From UBA1672 sp050633505 (lineage in GTDB: Bacteria > Pseudomonadota > Alphaproteobacteria > Micavibrionales > Micavibrionaceae), in contig JBOEGQ010000009.1 in NCBI GenBank assembly GCA_050633505.1, positions 78,781 through 142,780 on the forward strand: DNA of 64,000 nt, read 5' to 3'. How positions within the stretch are numbered: the first letter of the stretch is position 1; every line of letters starts with the position of its first letter. This document shows, piece by piece, positions 34,885 through 42,973 of the stretch. Position numbers and translations under genes: made by a program. The notes under the pieces were generated by a model. The model searched no databases, had not been told where the DNA came from, and saw nothing but the letters and a program-made list of their open reading frames with translations.

Positions 34885-36000
34885 TCATGAATGTTCGTAT
34901 TGTTCACTATCAAGAGGTGGGTGTGTGACATAGTATCGGGTGGCAATATTGTTTACGGTAGCGTTTCTGTTGTAGGCTTCAATGGATGATAAAATGACGG
35001 CATCCAAAGCCATTGCGTGCTGTGTATGATTTTCGGGGTCGCTAAACATATTTACGTAACGTTCTCTAATGTTATTGATATCATAGAGTTTAACGGGAGG
35101 ATTCAATGCTTCTAGGCTTTCGAAGTCTTGTTCTGTGGGAAAGCTGAAATAGCGAGCCTTTGAATGGTCTTGTGGTATTGGTGGGCGTGGCGTGTTTTTG
35201 ACAATGAATTTAATATTATCCATTATCATATCTGCCCCTTTGTTAACCATATCATAATAGGCATCTAATATTGTTGTATCTTCTTCTAGAAATGTCGTGC
35301 GTGAATCTATGATAGGTCCTGTATCAATATGTGTGTCAATTTCGTGAAGACTCCAGCCATATTCTAGCTCATTCTCTTGTCTGACTCTGACAGGGATGAA
35401 GACTCCTCTGTATTTTGGTAATTCTCCCGTATGCATGTTCCATAGAAATTGTTCGGCACCTTTGAGTACGTCGATAGTTTCTGGTGAGAATAGTTGATAA
35501 TTTTTGAGGGAAATGTAGCCTTCTATTGCTTTATCTGTTGCCAGTGCTTTTATAAATTGCGGATCGTTCAGGTCGTCAATTTCTGTGATTTGACAATTGT
35601 GTATATCAGCCAGTTGATTTGGGGAATAAAACCTGCTCTTTTGCGCTTTACTTTTTTTATCTTGTAGCTGATATGAGTTCTCTAGAAAGTCATATATATT
35701 TTCTAAGATTCCTGTTTCAAAGAAGCTAAAATCTGCAATTTTTTGTAATTGTGCTTTGGGGGAGTCTGTCCCTTTGGTTAAATACACAACAGGTTCTAGG
35801 CCTGTAGAGCGTATCTCAGGTAGTAGTTTATTCAGTAATGCGTGACCTGTTCCATTATTGCCAGCAAACAGAACTATTTTTGGTGTATCGTTTGCTAGTT
35901 TGGTGCTGTGTGCAGATTGTTCTGTAGATTTTGCGTTGAAGTCTACAGAAGCTACCGTTCCAGCAACGATTGCATTGTTTGTTGCAGTTTTTTTACTCAT
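34885..36000 (-). CDS. Formyltransferase-fold enzyme
   Basis: 371 residues. KIVLFAGNNGTGHALLNKLL (from residue 41) starts a Rossmann-like domain. WNMHTGELPKYRGVFIPVRV and HEIDTHIDTGPIID carry the catalytic Asn188, His190 and Asp226 of the 10-formyltetrahydrofolate transferase family (PurN, Fmt, ArnA-type). The first 40 residues are a Ser/Thr/Ala-rich extension. Sequence does not fit Fmt or PurN, so the acceptor is more likely an amino sugar or another small molecule. It sits 20 bp after one XRE gene and before another, probably co-transcribed. Confidence 0.75.
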   Translation of the reverse strand: MSKKTATNNAIVAGTVASVDFNAKSTEQSAHSTKLANDTPKIVLFAGNNGTGHALLNKLLPEIRSTGLEPVVYLTKGTDSPKAQLQKIADFSFFETGILENIYDFLENSYQLQDKKSKAQKSRFYSPNQLADIHNCQITEIDDLNDPQFIKALATDKAIEGYISLKNYQLFSPETIDVLKGAEQFLWNMHTGELPKYRGVFIPVRVRQENELEYGWSLHEIDTHIDTGPIIDSRTTFLEEDTTILDAYYDMVNKGADMIMDNIKFIVKNTPRPPIPQDHSKARYFSFPTEQDFESLEALNPPVKLYDINNIRERYVNMFSDPENHTQHAMALDAVILSSIEAYNRNATVNNIATRYYVTHPPLDSEQYEHS

Positions 36001-36020
36001 TTTATTGTATTTACTTAGTT

Positions 36021-36665
36021 CTATGGTTTCACTGACACATATTTCCAGGCGATGCTGAATAATGCTCTGAAACCATCTGCGAAGTCTTTATTTTCCAAAA
36101 TTGTTATTACCACGTTATTATCACTAAAATTTAGAAATGCCAACTTATTTCCATAAGCATAAAAAGATTGTTCGTTAAATAACTCTTCTGGAAACCACCT
36201 ATATTCCACAAAATCTTGTCCTATAAACAGATCTTCACCTTCATTGACGCTAACGATAAATTCAAAACCATTTTTTATTTCTTTCATTCTTTCTGAATGT
36301 GCTTGGTACCATTCTTGTCCTAGCCATCTATGCCAATTTTCAGGTTTTGCATTGTAGAGACAAATTTGTCCACCTTGTGTTTTTGCCGTTTCATACACAT
36401 CGTCCATGAATACTCTAAAGCCATTCGTCCCTTTTAATGTGCGTACTTCGCCAACTCTTTTCTTAACACCCGTATTACCAATGAATTCAACATCGGCTTG
36501 GTCGAAGGCGTTTTTGATCTTTTCTAATGTCTGGGAGTTTGGTTGGTTTGTGCCATTTTCAATGCGCGCAATGCCTGTCTGTGAAAGGCTTGCTTGCTCG
36601 GCCAGTTCGCCTTGGCTCCACCCAATCAGGGCGCGGGCTGCACGTATTTGTTCCATCGTGGGCAT
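36021..36665 (-). CDS. XRE-family regulator with conserved C-terminal domain (copy 3)
   Basis: 214 residues. The helix-turn-helix is ALIGWSQGELAEQASLSQTG, then IARIENGTNQPNSQTLEKIK. The remainder aligns with 34179-34841: VKKRVGEVRTLKGTNGFRVF, GQICLYNAKPENWHRWLGQE, YAYGNKLAFLNFSDNNVVIT, FRALFSIAWKYVS. It is more diverged than the other two copies, so it is the older branch. It heads the apparent operon with the formyltransferase. Confidence 0.8.
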   Translation of the reverse strand: MPTMEQIRAARALIGWSQGELAEQASLSQTGIARIENGTNQPNSQTLEKIKNAFDQADVEFIGNTGVKKRVGEVRTLKGTNGFRVFMDDVYETAKTQGGQICLYNAKPENWHRWLGQEWYQAHSERMKEIKNGFEFIVSVNEGEDLFIGQDFVEYRWFPEELFNEQSFYAYGNKLAFLNFSDNNVVITILENKDFADGFRALFSIAWKYVSVKP

Positions 36666-36794
36666 GGCTTTATCCTGCTAATTATTTATCTCCGGTACGC
36701 CGAGGTTATATGTGTAATTCTCGATTATGTCTATATATATCATGCTTACTTTGTGAGATATAGGCAGAAAACGCATAAATCATGTAAAAAAGTA

Positions 36795-36822
36795 TTGATA
36801 TTATGACAACAATGTGTATTAT
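36795..36822 (+). promoter_or_regulatory. Sigma-70 promoter of candidate sRNA
   Basis: TTGATA at 36795-36800, 16 bp, TATTAT at 36817-36822. No protein start follows before the terminator at 36931, so it would make a short RNA. Confidence 0.5.
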
Positions 36823-36828
36823 GGTTGT

Positions 36829-36931
36829 ATAAGCAGGGTTGTATAGTTTTGAACTAAGACGTGATTCTCCCCCACACACGTTACTACTGCGTAGGAAAGT
36901 TGGTTGGCACTTTGTGCTGCCAGCTTTTTTG
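36829..36931 (+). ncRNA. Candidate small regulatory RNA with CUCCCCC loop
   Basis: A promoter ends at 36822 and a terminator-like stem (AAGTTGG... with ...CCAGCTT, then TTTTTT) ends at 36931, bounding about 100 nt without a credible ORF. Inside, ACGTG (36859-36863) pairs with CACGT (36877-36881) and exposes the loop ATTCTCCCCCACA; CTAC-TGC-GTAG at 36884-36894 is a second hairpin. A C-rich loop complementary to ribosome sites is the design of the anti-Shine-Dalgarno sRNAs known in alphaproteobacteria. No homology search was possible. Confidence 0.5.
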
Positions 36932-36941
36932 TTGCGTGATT

Positions 36942-37460
36942 TTAGGCCGTTTGCTGGCTGGTATTGTGATGTAACGCTAGTTTTCGTCCGTGGCCTAATG
37001 CGAACATTGCGTTAAATATTGCGGCAGGCCAAGCCAGTGCCATGATACTTGACGTTGTTATTAATAGTCCTGTAGTTCCTGCGTACATTCTGAACTTGAA
37101 GATGCATGTAGATAATTTAGAAGTAACAGTCAGGCAAAATGCTGTAATGGCAATAAGATCAATAATGGTTCCTTTGGATACGCAGAGCAGGCATATAACA
37201 CCCAAGGGATAAAGCAGGGGAAGTTTTGTGCGGATATATGGGTTGTCCTGTGCCCAAAGAGCGGAGATTGATACCGTGATGATGAGGATGTTCATAACCA
37301 GTAATGAGTATTGCATCATTAAGAACCACTGAATGCAAAGTAAACCACAGGCGAATGCCTCGACTTTTATAATTTTTTGTTGTGATTCCAAATGTGGTGC
37401 GCTGATATAGAAAAAATATCCGACTGCGCCAATTAGTTGCGCTATAATATAAGTGCTCAT
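36942..37460 (-). CDS. YgjV-like inner membrane protein
   Basis: 172 residues, five or six membrane segments. AQLIGAVGYFFYISAPHLES, then the CGLLCIQWFLMMQYSLLVMN helix and a C-terminal AGTTGLLITTSSIMAL helix, resemble the YgjV family of small inner membrane proteins of unknown function. The last gene of the accessory stretch; 11 bp from the end of the candidate sRNA's terminator. Confidence 0.6.
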   Translation of the reverse strand: MSTYIIAQLIGAVGYFFYISAPHLESQQKIIKVEAFACGLLCIQWFLMMQYSLLVMNILIITVSISALWAQDNPYIRTKLPLLYPLGVICLLCVSKGTIIDLIAITAFCLTVTSKLSTCIFKFRMYAGTTGLLITTSSIMALAWPAAIFNAMFALGHGRKLALHHNTSQQTA

Positions 37461-37613
37461 ATACTCTAGACCTGCGGTTTTTGTGTTTGTATACTTTTTT
37501 ATAGCAAATAGAAGTTAATATTTAATGAAATCAAAGACTTAGATGTGAATAATATAGGCATTAAAGTACATTTATTATAGCGTGTTGGCATAAAAAACGG
37601 CGTTAGGTGCAAA

Positions 37614-38288
37614 ATGAAAGATAAATTATTAAAAAATGATAACCGGGTCTTAACGGGCGATGATAAAACGCAAGGGGCCGTATTTCTGGCGATTGCATTT
37701 GCCGCTCTTGTGTCGGTTGCTATTCTTTTATATGTGCGATTTAACCATTTTGGTGAAGGTTCCGGTGATGCCGATTCGGCAATCACTATTGAGAGCGAGG
37801 TACATATACCGACGCAAGAAAGAATCAAGAGAGATATTGAGGCCAAGCTACCTGGCTCACAACAGGATATGGTGCATCCCACACTTGCAGAAATAAATGG
37901 GAAGTGGTTCGCCACATTTAAAGAACATTCCATCGCCGAGATTACGATTGAAGACGGTCAATTTGAATTGATTTATACGCAAGACCCTCAGGGGCGCGCA
38001 CGCAGATATTCCCGTGGTAAGATCAAATATACTGAGAAGACCGGTTATATTCGTTTATACCCGTCTAAAGAAGCAGGTGCGCCCAAGCCGATTCGCGGGG
38101 TGACGTATAAGCCTTTGACGATGCGTTACTATGATATACAGCTGTTTAAAAAGGCTGGTGAATCTGACTTGTACTTTATCGCCCCGCAATATCAGGTGTT
38201 AACAAAGCGATTCCACCCTCTGTTTCTTTATGCAGATTTTTCCGGTGCGCCTGTTTTACAATTTTCTCCTGTTCAGTTGGGACAATAA
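37614..38288 (+). CDS. Single-pass membrane protein upstream of mutM
   Basis: 224 residues. A charged N-terminus, one membrane segment (GAVFLAIAFAALVSVAILLYV, about 22-42), then a periplasmic beta-rich domain (GKWFATFKEHSIAEITIEDG, FELIYTQDPQGRARRYSRG, RYYDIQLFKKAGESDLYFIA). Unrecognised. The TAA overlaps the mutM ATG (TAATG), so translation is coupled; that does not imply a repair role. Confidence 0.6.
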   Translation: MKDKLLKNDNRVLTGDDKTQGAVFLAIAFAALVSVAILLYVRFNHFGEGSGDADSAITIESEVHIPTQERIKRDIEAKLPGSQQDMVHPTLAEINGKWFATFKEHSIAEITIEDGQFELIYTQDPQGRARRYSRGKIKYTEKTGYIRLYPSKEAGAPKPIRGVTYKPLTMRYYDIQLFKKAGESDLYFIAPQYQVLTKRFHPLFLYADFSGAPVLQFSPVQLGQ

Positions 38289-39118
38289 TGCCTGAATTAC
38301 CCGAAGTCGAAACCGTTATGCGCGGTCTTGAAAAGTCTGCCCTGAATCATGTTGTCTCGCATGTAAAGGTTAACCGTTATGATTTGCGGGTGCCTGTACC
38401 GGCAGATTTGGGGCAATCTGTAACGGGGGGGCGTATTACGAAATTCCAGCGGCGTGGGAAATATATCCTTGTGCATTTTGATCGTGATGTATCGCTTATC
38501 ATACATTTGGGGATGTCCGGACGTATGCGGATCTTCGCAAGTGCGGCGCAATATGAACCACGCAAACACGATCACATTATTATGACGATGGATAATGATG
38601 TTTGTATTGCATTCGAAGATCCCAGACGTTTTGGTATGTTTTATTATGTCGGCCAAGATCAATGGTCGAGGCAATCACCATTTGATCGTATGGGGCCGGA
38701 ACCTCTGGATAATTGGAATGCAGATCAGTTACATGCCGCGTTGGATAGGCGTAAATCTCCGATCAAGAACGCATTATTGGATCAGCGCATTGTTGCAGGG
38801 CTTGGCAATATATATGTGTGTGAAGCACTGCATCGTGCGCGAATCTCTCCGTTTTGCCTTGCCAGTGATATATCGCATCATCAGGCGGAAGGCCTTATTC
38901 CCATTATTTGTGATATTTTAAAAGACGCGATTAAATCAGGGGGGAGCACCTTGAAGGATTATCAGCACACTGATGGTTCATTGGGATATTTCCAGCATAG
39001 CTTTCGTGTTTATGATCGAGAGGGAGAGCCATGCACCCATAAAGAATGCGCCGGGGTTGTAGAGCGCGCCGTTCAATCCGGCCGATCGACATTTTATTGT
39101 TCAACATGCCAAAAATAA
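38288..39118 (+). CDS. mutM: Formamidopyrimidine-DNA glycosylase
   Basis: Removes 8-oxoguanine and formamidopyrimidines and nicks the abasic site. 276 residues. The N-terminal MPELPEVE supplies the catalytic Pro2 and Glu3. GKYILVHFDRDVSLIIHLGM holds the conserved Lys. The H2TH region is DQRIVAGLGNIYVCEALHRA. The C-terminal zinc finger is complete: CTHKEC then FYCSTCQ. It starts on the last base of the preceding gene. Confidence 0.97.
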   Translation: MPELPEVETVMRGLEKSALNHVVSHVKVNRYDLRVPVPADLGQSVTGGRITKFQRRGKYILVHFDRDVSLIIHLGMSGRMRIFASAAQYEPRKHDHIIMTMDNDVCIAFEDPRRFGMFYYVGQDQWSRQSPFDRMGPEPLDNWNADQLHAALDRRKSPIKNALLDQRIVAGLGNIYVCEALHRARISPFCLASDISHHQAEGLIPIICDILKDAIKSGGSTLKDYQHTDGSLGYFQHSFRVYDREGEPCTHKECAGVVERAVQSGRSTFYCSTCQK

Positions 39119-39522
39119 CTTATGCTTTATCTATGATCAATTATATAAAACACCTTGTTCTTTTCATACTGTTTGTATGCTCTTTGATGCCTGTTGCGAT
39201 TTACGCACAAGACAATATATCAGAAGCACCAAAGTTTTTTTCCGCATTGCCTGACATTCCATTGATGGAGGGAATGGGAGAACTGGAAGAGCGTGTGGTT
39301 ATATATGATAAACCGGAAGGGCGCATTATTGAGGCGGTTGCCGTTTTAAATGAATTGAGCCGTGATGAGGTTTTACAGTTTTATCGCATGACTTTGCCGC
39401 AATTCGGGTGGGGCGTTATTAAGGATACCCGATTTTTCCGTCGTAATGAGTTTCTCGATATTTCTTTTGAAGATGTGCAAGGCAAAGATGCCATCAGAAT
39501 TTTGATTCGTCCGACTCGGTGA
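39106..39522 (+). CDS. Small exported protein after mutM
   Basis: 138 residues if started at 39106 (13 bp inside mutM), 129 if at 39133. A signal sequence NYIKHLVLFILFVCSLMPVA ends near IYAQ. The mature part reads FFSALPDIPLMEGMGELEER, VIYDKPEGRIIEAVAVLNEL, EVLQFYRMTLPQFGWGVIKD, RFFRRNEFLDISFED. It has a repeated structure reminiscent of small periplasmic beta-alpha domains; the family is unknown to me. No good ribosome site, so translation may be coupled to mutM. Confidence 0.6.
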   Translation: MPKITYALSMINYIKHLVLFILFVCSLMPVAIYAQDNISEAPKFFSALPDIPLMEGMGELEERVVIYDKPEGRIIEAVAVLNELSRDEVLQFYRMTLPQFGWGVIKDTRFFRRNEFLDISFEDVQGKDAIRILIRPTR

Positions 39523-39561
39523 TGGCAGAGCAATATGATTCGCAAAAAATGTATGATTTAC

Positions 39562-39591
39562 TTGACAAGTACCCGTAAGCTGGCGTACTAC
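39562..39591 (+). promoter_or_regulatory. Possible rpsT promoter
   Basis: A consensus TTGACA at 39562-39567 with TACTAC at 39586-39591, an 18-bp spacer. Leader of about 150 nt before rpsT. Confidence 0.4.
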
Positions 39592-39745
39592 TCTGGCTCA
39601 ATCTCATATGAGGTTTGAAGGATTTAACGGTTTTACTGAATAAAATCGTACCCACATACAAAATAAGGAATATTATCCTGTGGAATGTTTTGGGTATAAG
39701 TAATGTATAAAGAAGTGTAATTTAAAGGTTTGAAAAGGTTTAAAA

Positions 39746-40009
39746 ATGGCTAATCACGCATCTGCAAAAAAACGTGTTCGTCGTAATGAGAGACGCGCTG
39801 AAATTAATACTACACGTCGTAGTCGTATTCGTACCTTCCTGAAAAAGGTTGAAACAGAAATTTCTTCCGGGAATGCTGACGCAGCGAAGGCGGCTTTAAA
39901 GGACGCTCAGCCAGAGTTGTACAAGGGTGTTGCAAAGGGAATTTTCCACAAGAACACGGTTGCAAGAAAGATGTCTCGTCTGACTGCACGCATCAAAGAC
40001 TTGTCATAA
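39746..40009 (+). CDS. rpsT: 30S ribosomal protein S20
   Basis: 87 residues, typical length. MANHASAKKRVRRNERRAEI, then NTTRRSRIRTFLKKVE and HKNTVARKMSRLTARI, is the S20 three-helix bundle that binds 16S rRNA. It lies upstream of dnaA, an arrangement common in alphaproteobacteria. A hairpin follows. Confidence 0.98.
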   Translation: MANHASAKKRVRRNERRAEINTTRRSRIRTFLKKVETEISSGNADAAKAALKDAQPELYKGVAKGIFHKNTVARKMSRLTARIKDLS

Positions 40010-40019
40010 ATTTATAAAG

Positions 40020-40043
40020 AGGGTTGTCTGACAACCTTCCTTT
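40020..40043 (+). terminator. Terminator-like hairpin after rpsT
   Basis: GGTTGT and ACAACC flank CTG, with an outer A-T pair, followed by TTCCTTT. It begins 11 bp after the rpsT stop, so rpsT and dnaA are probably separate units. Confidence 0.6.
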
Positions 40044-40099
40044 AACATATTGATTTTGTTATGTAATTCGCCTCTCTTTTGTTTGGCGAATTATTTTTT

Positions 40100-40108
40100 T
40101 GTGGATAA
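40100..40108 (-). promoter_or_regulatory. DnaA box
   Basis: TGTGGATAA, the exact complement of the consensus TTATCCACA. It is the only perfect box I find in the 580 bp before dnaA, so it looks like an autoregulatory site rather than a full replication origin. Confidence 0.7.
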
Positions 40109-40148
40109 AAGAAATTTTGAACGAATATTTCTTTTTTGAAAATTCACG

Positions 40149-40376
40149 ATTTGTTCTTATTGCTTGTTAGTAAAAATTTGTTGTAGTCTATTTTCATCGC
40201 CGAGACAAAAAGAATACGAGAACGGATGTCTCGGACGTCGATACAGATTCAATGTTGTGGGGGTAGAAATCTACCATTTACAAAATCGGGTCTACATCTA
40301 TATCGGGCTGGGTACCGATAAGTAATATATAGGAGAAAGCCACAGGGATTCGACTCCATTCCGGAGTGCGCAAATC
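40149..40376 (+). other. Structured, non-coding segment in the rpsT-dnaA gap
   Basis: This 228-bp part of the 580-bp gap has no credible ORF but several complementary pairs: GATTTG (40149) with CAAATC (40371), CGAGAC (40201) with GTCTCG (40228), GGTAG-AAAT-CTACC (40262-40275), TATCGG with CCGATA (40301-40320) and ACTCC-ATTCC-GGAGT (40353-40367). It may be a structured leader of dnaA, a small RNA or origin-related DNA. It does not match tmRNA, 6S RNA or RNase P sequences as I know them. The rest of the gap, 40377-40588, shows A/T-rich runs only. Confidence 0.35.
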
Positions 40377-40588
40377 TTTATTTGGTTTTCGTATAAAAAA
40401 GTAAAAAACAGAAAATAAACAGGTTTATGCAAGCATGAAAGCGTTTGCATAGAGGGGTTTTTGCGGCCTTTTTTTAAAAAGCTGTAAACCGGGTTGTTGC
40501 AATGTCCTTGCCGAGAATAGGCGGGGGCGATGATTGAGTATTGAGTTTTGTTAACCTTATAGTAACTTGGAAAATGTGGAGAGAAGAA

Positions 40589-42031
40589 ATGTCTGGAATC
40601 GCGAGTAAAACATCAGCGAACGTAAAACAAAATAATGCAAGCTTGGAAGACACTCCATTGGAGCCGACGCCTGAGATTCAGAAACTATGGAATGATGTCC
40701 ATACGGAAATGCGTCAGGAATTCGGAGAAGCCATTTTCCGCAGTTGGTTAAAGCCTTTGACATTGCGTGCATATTATCACGGAACAATGGAAGTTTCCGT
40801 TCCAACGCGTTTTATGCGTGACTGGATTCAGACACATTATGCAGAACGCATCTCCACTATGTGCACAGAGAAGAATCAAGAAGTTAAACGTGTGCAGATT
40901 GTCGTGGTGCAAAATGCAATTCTTCAGGACAGACCACAGACAGTCCAAGATGCAACATCAGAAGATCTTGAGCGTTCCAAGACAGATCTTCAAACATCAA
41001 TCGAAGAAGTTTCTTCGCCGTTAGATGCGCGTTTTACATTCGACAGCTTTATTGTTGGTAAGCCAAATGCCCTTGCGCATGCTGCGGCGCGCCGTGTTGT
41101 GGAAAGTGCAAATGTACCGTTCAATCCTTTGTTCCTTTATGGTGGTGTTGGTCTTGGTAAAACGCACCTAATGCATGCAATTGCCCATGCGATGAACGAA
41201 AATTTCCCTGAAAAAACAGTGATGTACCTGTCAGCAGAGAAATTTATGTATCAGTTTGTAAAGGCGTTACGTGCGAATGATACGATGAATTTTAAAGATA
41301 TGTTCCGCTCTGTTGATGTTCTTATGATCGATGATATTCAGTTTATTGCAGGCAAGGAATCAACACAGGAAGAGTTCTTCCATACGTTTAATGCGCTTGT
41401 TGATCAAAACAAGCAGATCATTATCTCGGCAGATAAGGCGCCGGGTGACCTACAAGGTCTGGATGAGCGTTTGCGTTCTCGCTTGGCATGGGGATTGGTT
41501 GCGGATATTCATCCATCAACATATGAACTGCGCCTTGGTATATTACAGTCAAAGCGTGAAAAACTTGGCGCAACTGTACCGGATAGTGTTCTTGAATTCC
41601 TTGCATTGAAAGTTACATCCAATATTAGAGAGCTTGAAGGTGCGCTTAATCGTATTGTTGCGCATGCGGATGTGTCAAAGCAGGAAATCACACTATCTTC
41701 AACACAAGATGTTTTACAGGATCTGTTACGTGCACATGATCGTCGTATTACAATTGATGAGATCCAACGTAAAGTGGCAGAGCATTATAACCTGCGTATT
41801 ACAGACATGCATTCTGCGCGTCGTGCCCGTCAGGTTGCCCGTCCGCGTCAGGTTGCGATGTATTTGTCAAAGATTTTAACTGCGCGCTCTTTGCCGGAGA
41901 TTGGCCGTAAATTCGGTGGTCGTGACCATACAACAGTGATGCACGCGATCCGCAAGGTTGAAGAACTTATGGGTGATGACGCACAAATCGCACAGGATGT
42001 AGAAGTTGTACGTCGCGCATTGACTGGCTGA
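40589..42031 (+). CDS. dnaA: Chromosomal replication initiator DnaA
   Basis: 480 residues from the ATG at 40589, after GGAGAGAAG; the upstream start at 40541 is in-frame but unsupported. Domain I about 26-110 (IQKLWNDVHTEMRQEFGEAI), variable domain II, AAA+ domain III with Walker A GGVGLGKTH (185-193) and Walker B VLMIDDIQFIAGKE, and DNA-binding domain IV with RQVAMYLSKILTARSLPEIG and GGRDHTTVMHAIRKVEEL. It opens the origin at DnaA boxes and represses its own gene. dnaN is 10 kb away, not adjacent. Confidence 0.98.
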   Translation: MSGIASKTSANVKQNNASLEDTPLEPTPEIQKLWNDVHTEMRQEFGEAIFRSWLKPLTLRAYYHGTMEVSVPTRFMRDWIQTHYAERISTMCTEKNQEVKRVQIVVVQNAILQDRPQTVQDATSEDLERSKTDLQTSIEEVSSPLDARFTFDSFIVGKPNALAHAAARRVVESANVPFNPLFLYGGVGLGKTHLMHAIAHAMNENFPEKTVMYLSAEKFMYQFVKALRANDTMNFKDMFRSVDVLMIDDIQFIAGKESTQEEFFHTFNALVDQNKQIIISADKAPGDLQGLDERLRSRLAWGLVADIHPSTYELRLGILQSKREKLGATVPDSVLEFLALKVTSNIRELEGALNRIVAHADVSKQEITLSSTQDVLQDLLRAHDRRITIDEIQRKVAEHYNLRITDMHSARRARQVARPRQVAMYLSKILTARSLPEIGRKFGGRDHTTVMHAIRKVEELMGDDAQIAQDVEVVRRALTG

Positions 42032-42056
42032 TATCAGTGGCAGTTTTTAAGGATAG

Positions 42057-42090
42057 AAAAAGGAGGCCTCTTGCGAAGCCTCCTTCTTTG
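42057..42090 (+). terminator. Terminator after dnaA
   Basis: AAGGAGGC pairs with GCCTCCTT over a ten-base loop and is followed by a T-rich tail. It is 30 bp after the dnaA stop. Confidence 0.85.
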
Positions 42091-42140
42091 TTGTCGGATA
42101 GGTGCAAAGAGGAAGAAATTTTGCACTATCCTTTCGGGTT

Positions 42141-42818
42141 TTATGCGGCCTTTTCTGTTTGATTCACAAAATAGGAATCCTTATCTGCCAGATATGCGCA
42201 GGTTTTTTCATACAGGTCTGATGGTGCGGATGTGGTGATGTAATCTTTTCCTTCATCCGTTAGGGTGTTGTACCATTCCAGAAGATTCGGGGCTTGTTCT
42301 TGCGCTTGCTTGATAAAGGCATCATCCAATCCGAATTTCTTCATGCGAACAAAAAGAGGTGCGATAGACGAATCGACCAATGATAGTGATTCACCAAGGA
42401 AGTATGGCGCTTTTGCGGCTTTCTTCATTTTCATGAGGCCGTCAATCAGGGCTTCAATTTTTTCGTCAAAGCTCTCTTGGTCTTGTGCCAGCACAGCCTG
42501 ATAAAAATGCGTGAGTAATCCGCCGCTATATTCGATCCATGCACGGGCCTTCGCCTTTTCAACAGGATCCGAAGGCAATAAATCGCCACCGGATATTTCA
42601 TCTGCAAATTCATTGATAACAGCAGATTCGAACAACGTTGTTTTATCGTCAACGACCATAACCGGTACTTTGCCCAGAGGTGAAATTTCCAAAAACCAGT
42701 CAGGTTTGTTTTTCAAATCGATATATTCAATATCAAACGGGATGTTCTTGTATTTCAGGGTAATGACAGAGCGTTGTACATAAGGGCAAATGTCGAAGCT
42801 AATCAGTTTTAGTTTCAT
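42141..42818 (-). CDS. Glutathione S-transferase family protein
   Basis: 225 residues. LKLISFDICPYVQRSVITLK has a CPYV active site of the omega/CLIC-like type, which uses Cys rather than Ser/Tyr. LGKVPVMVVDDKTTLFESAV gives the cis-Pro and the ES glutathione contacts. The helical C-terminal domain follows (ARAWIEYSGGLLTHFYQAVL, APYFLGESLSLVDSSIAP). A reductase-type thioltransferase role is likely. Converges with dnaA. Confidence 0.88.
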   Translation of the reverse strand: MKLKLISFDICPYVQRSVITLKYKNIPFDIEYIDLKNKPDWFLEISPLGKVPVMVVDDKTTLFESAVINEFADEISGGDLLPSDPVEKAKARAWIEYSGGLLTHFYQAVLAQDQESFDEKIEALIDGLMKMKKAAKAPYFLGESLSLVDSSIAPLFVRMKKFGLDDAFIKQAQEQAPNLLEWYNTLTDEGKDYITTSAPSDLYEKTCAYLADKDSYFVNQTEKAA

Positions 42819-42910
42819 GGTTAGAGCCTTTCTTGCCTATTGAATTAAAATAAGGTTATCACCATCACTTGCATTATGCAAGTCATAAGTTTCTATAGGA
42901 TATATAAGGT

Positions 42911-42940
42911 AAAAAAATCCCTCTGAAAAATCCAGAGGGA
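42911..42940 (-). terminator. Terminator of the His-rich protein gene
   Basis: TCCCTCTG and CAGAGGGA form a perfect 8-bp stem with a seven-base loop. On the minus strand seven T follow (42917-42911). It is 34 bp past the stop codon at 42974. Confidence 0.85.
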
Positions 42941-42973
42941 CAAAGTTCTTCAAGTCATGCCGAATTTTGAATT

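Noticed and set aside
40330..40376. GGATTCGACTCC as a tRNA T-arm or tmRNA end
   Set aside because: Flanking bases do not form a T-stem, acceptor or anticodon arm, and no CCA end or tag frame exists.
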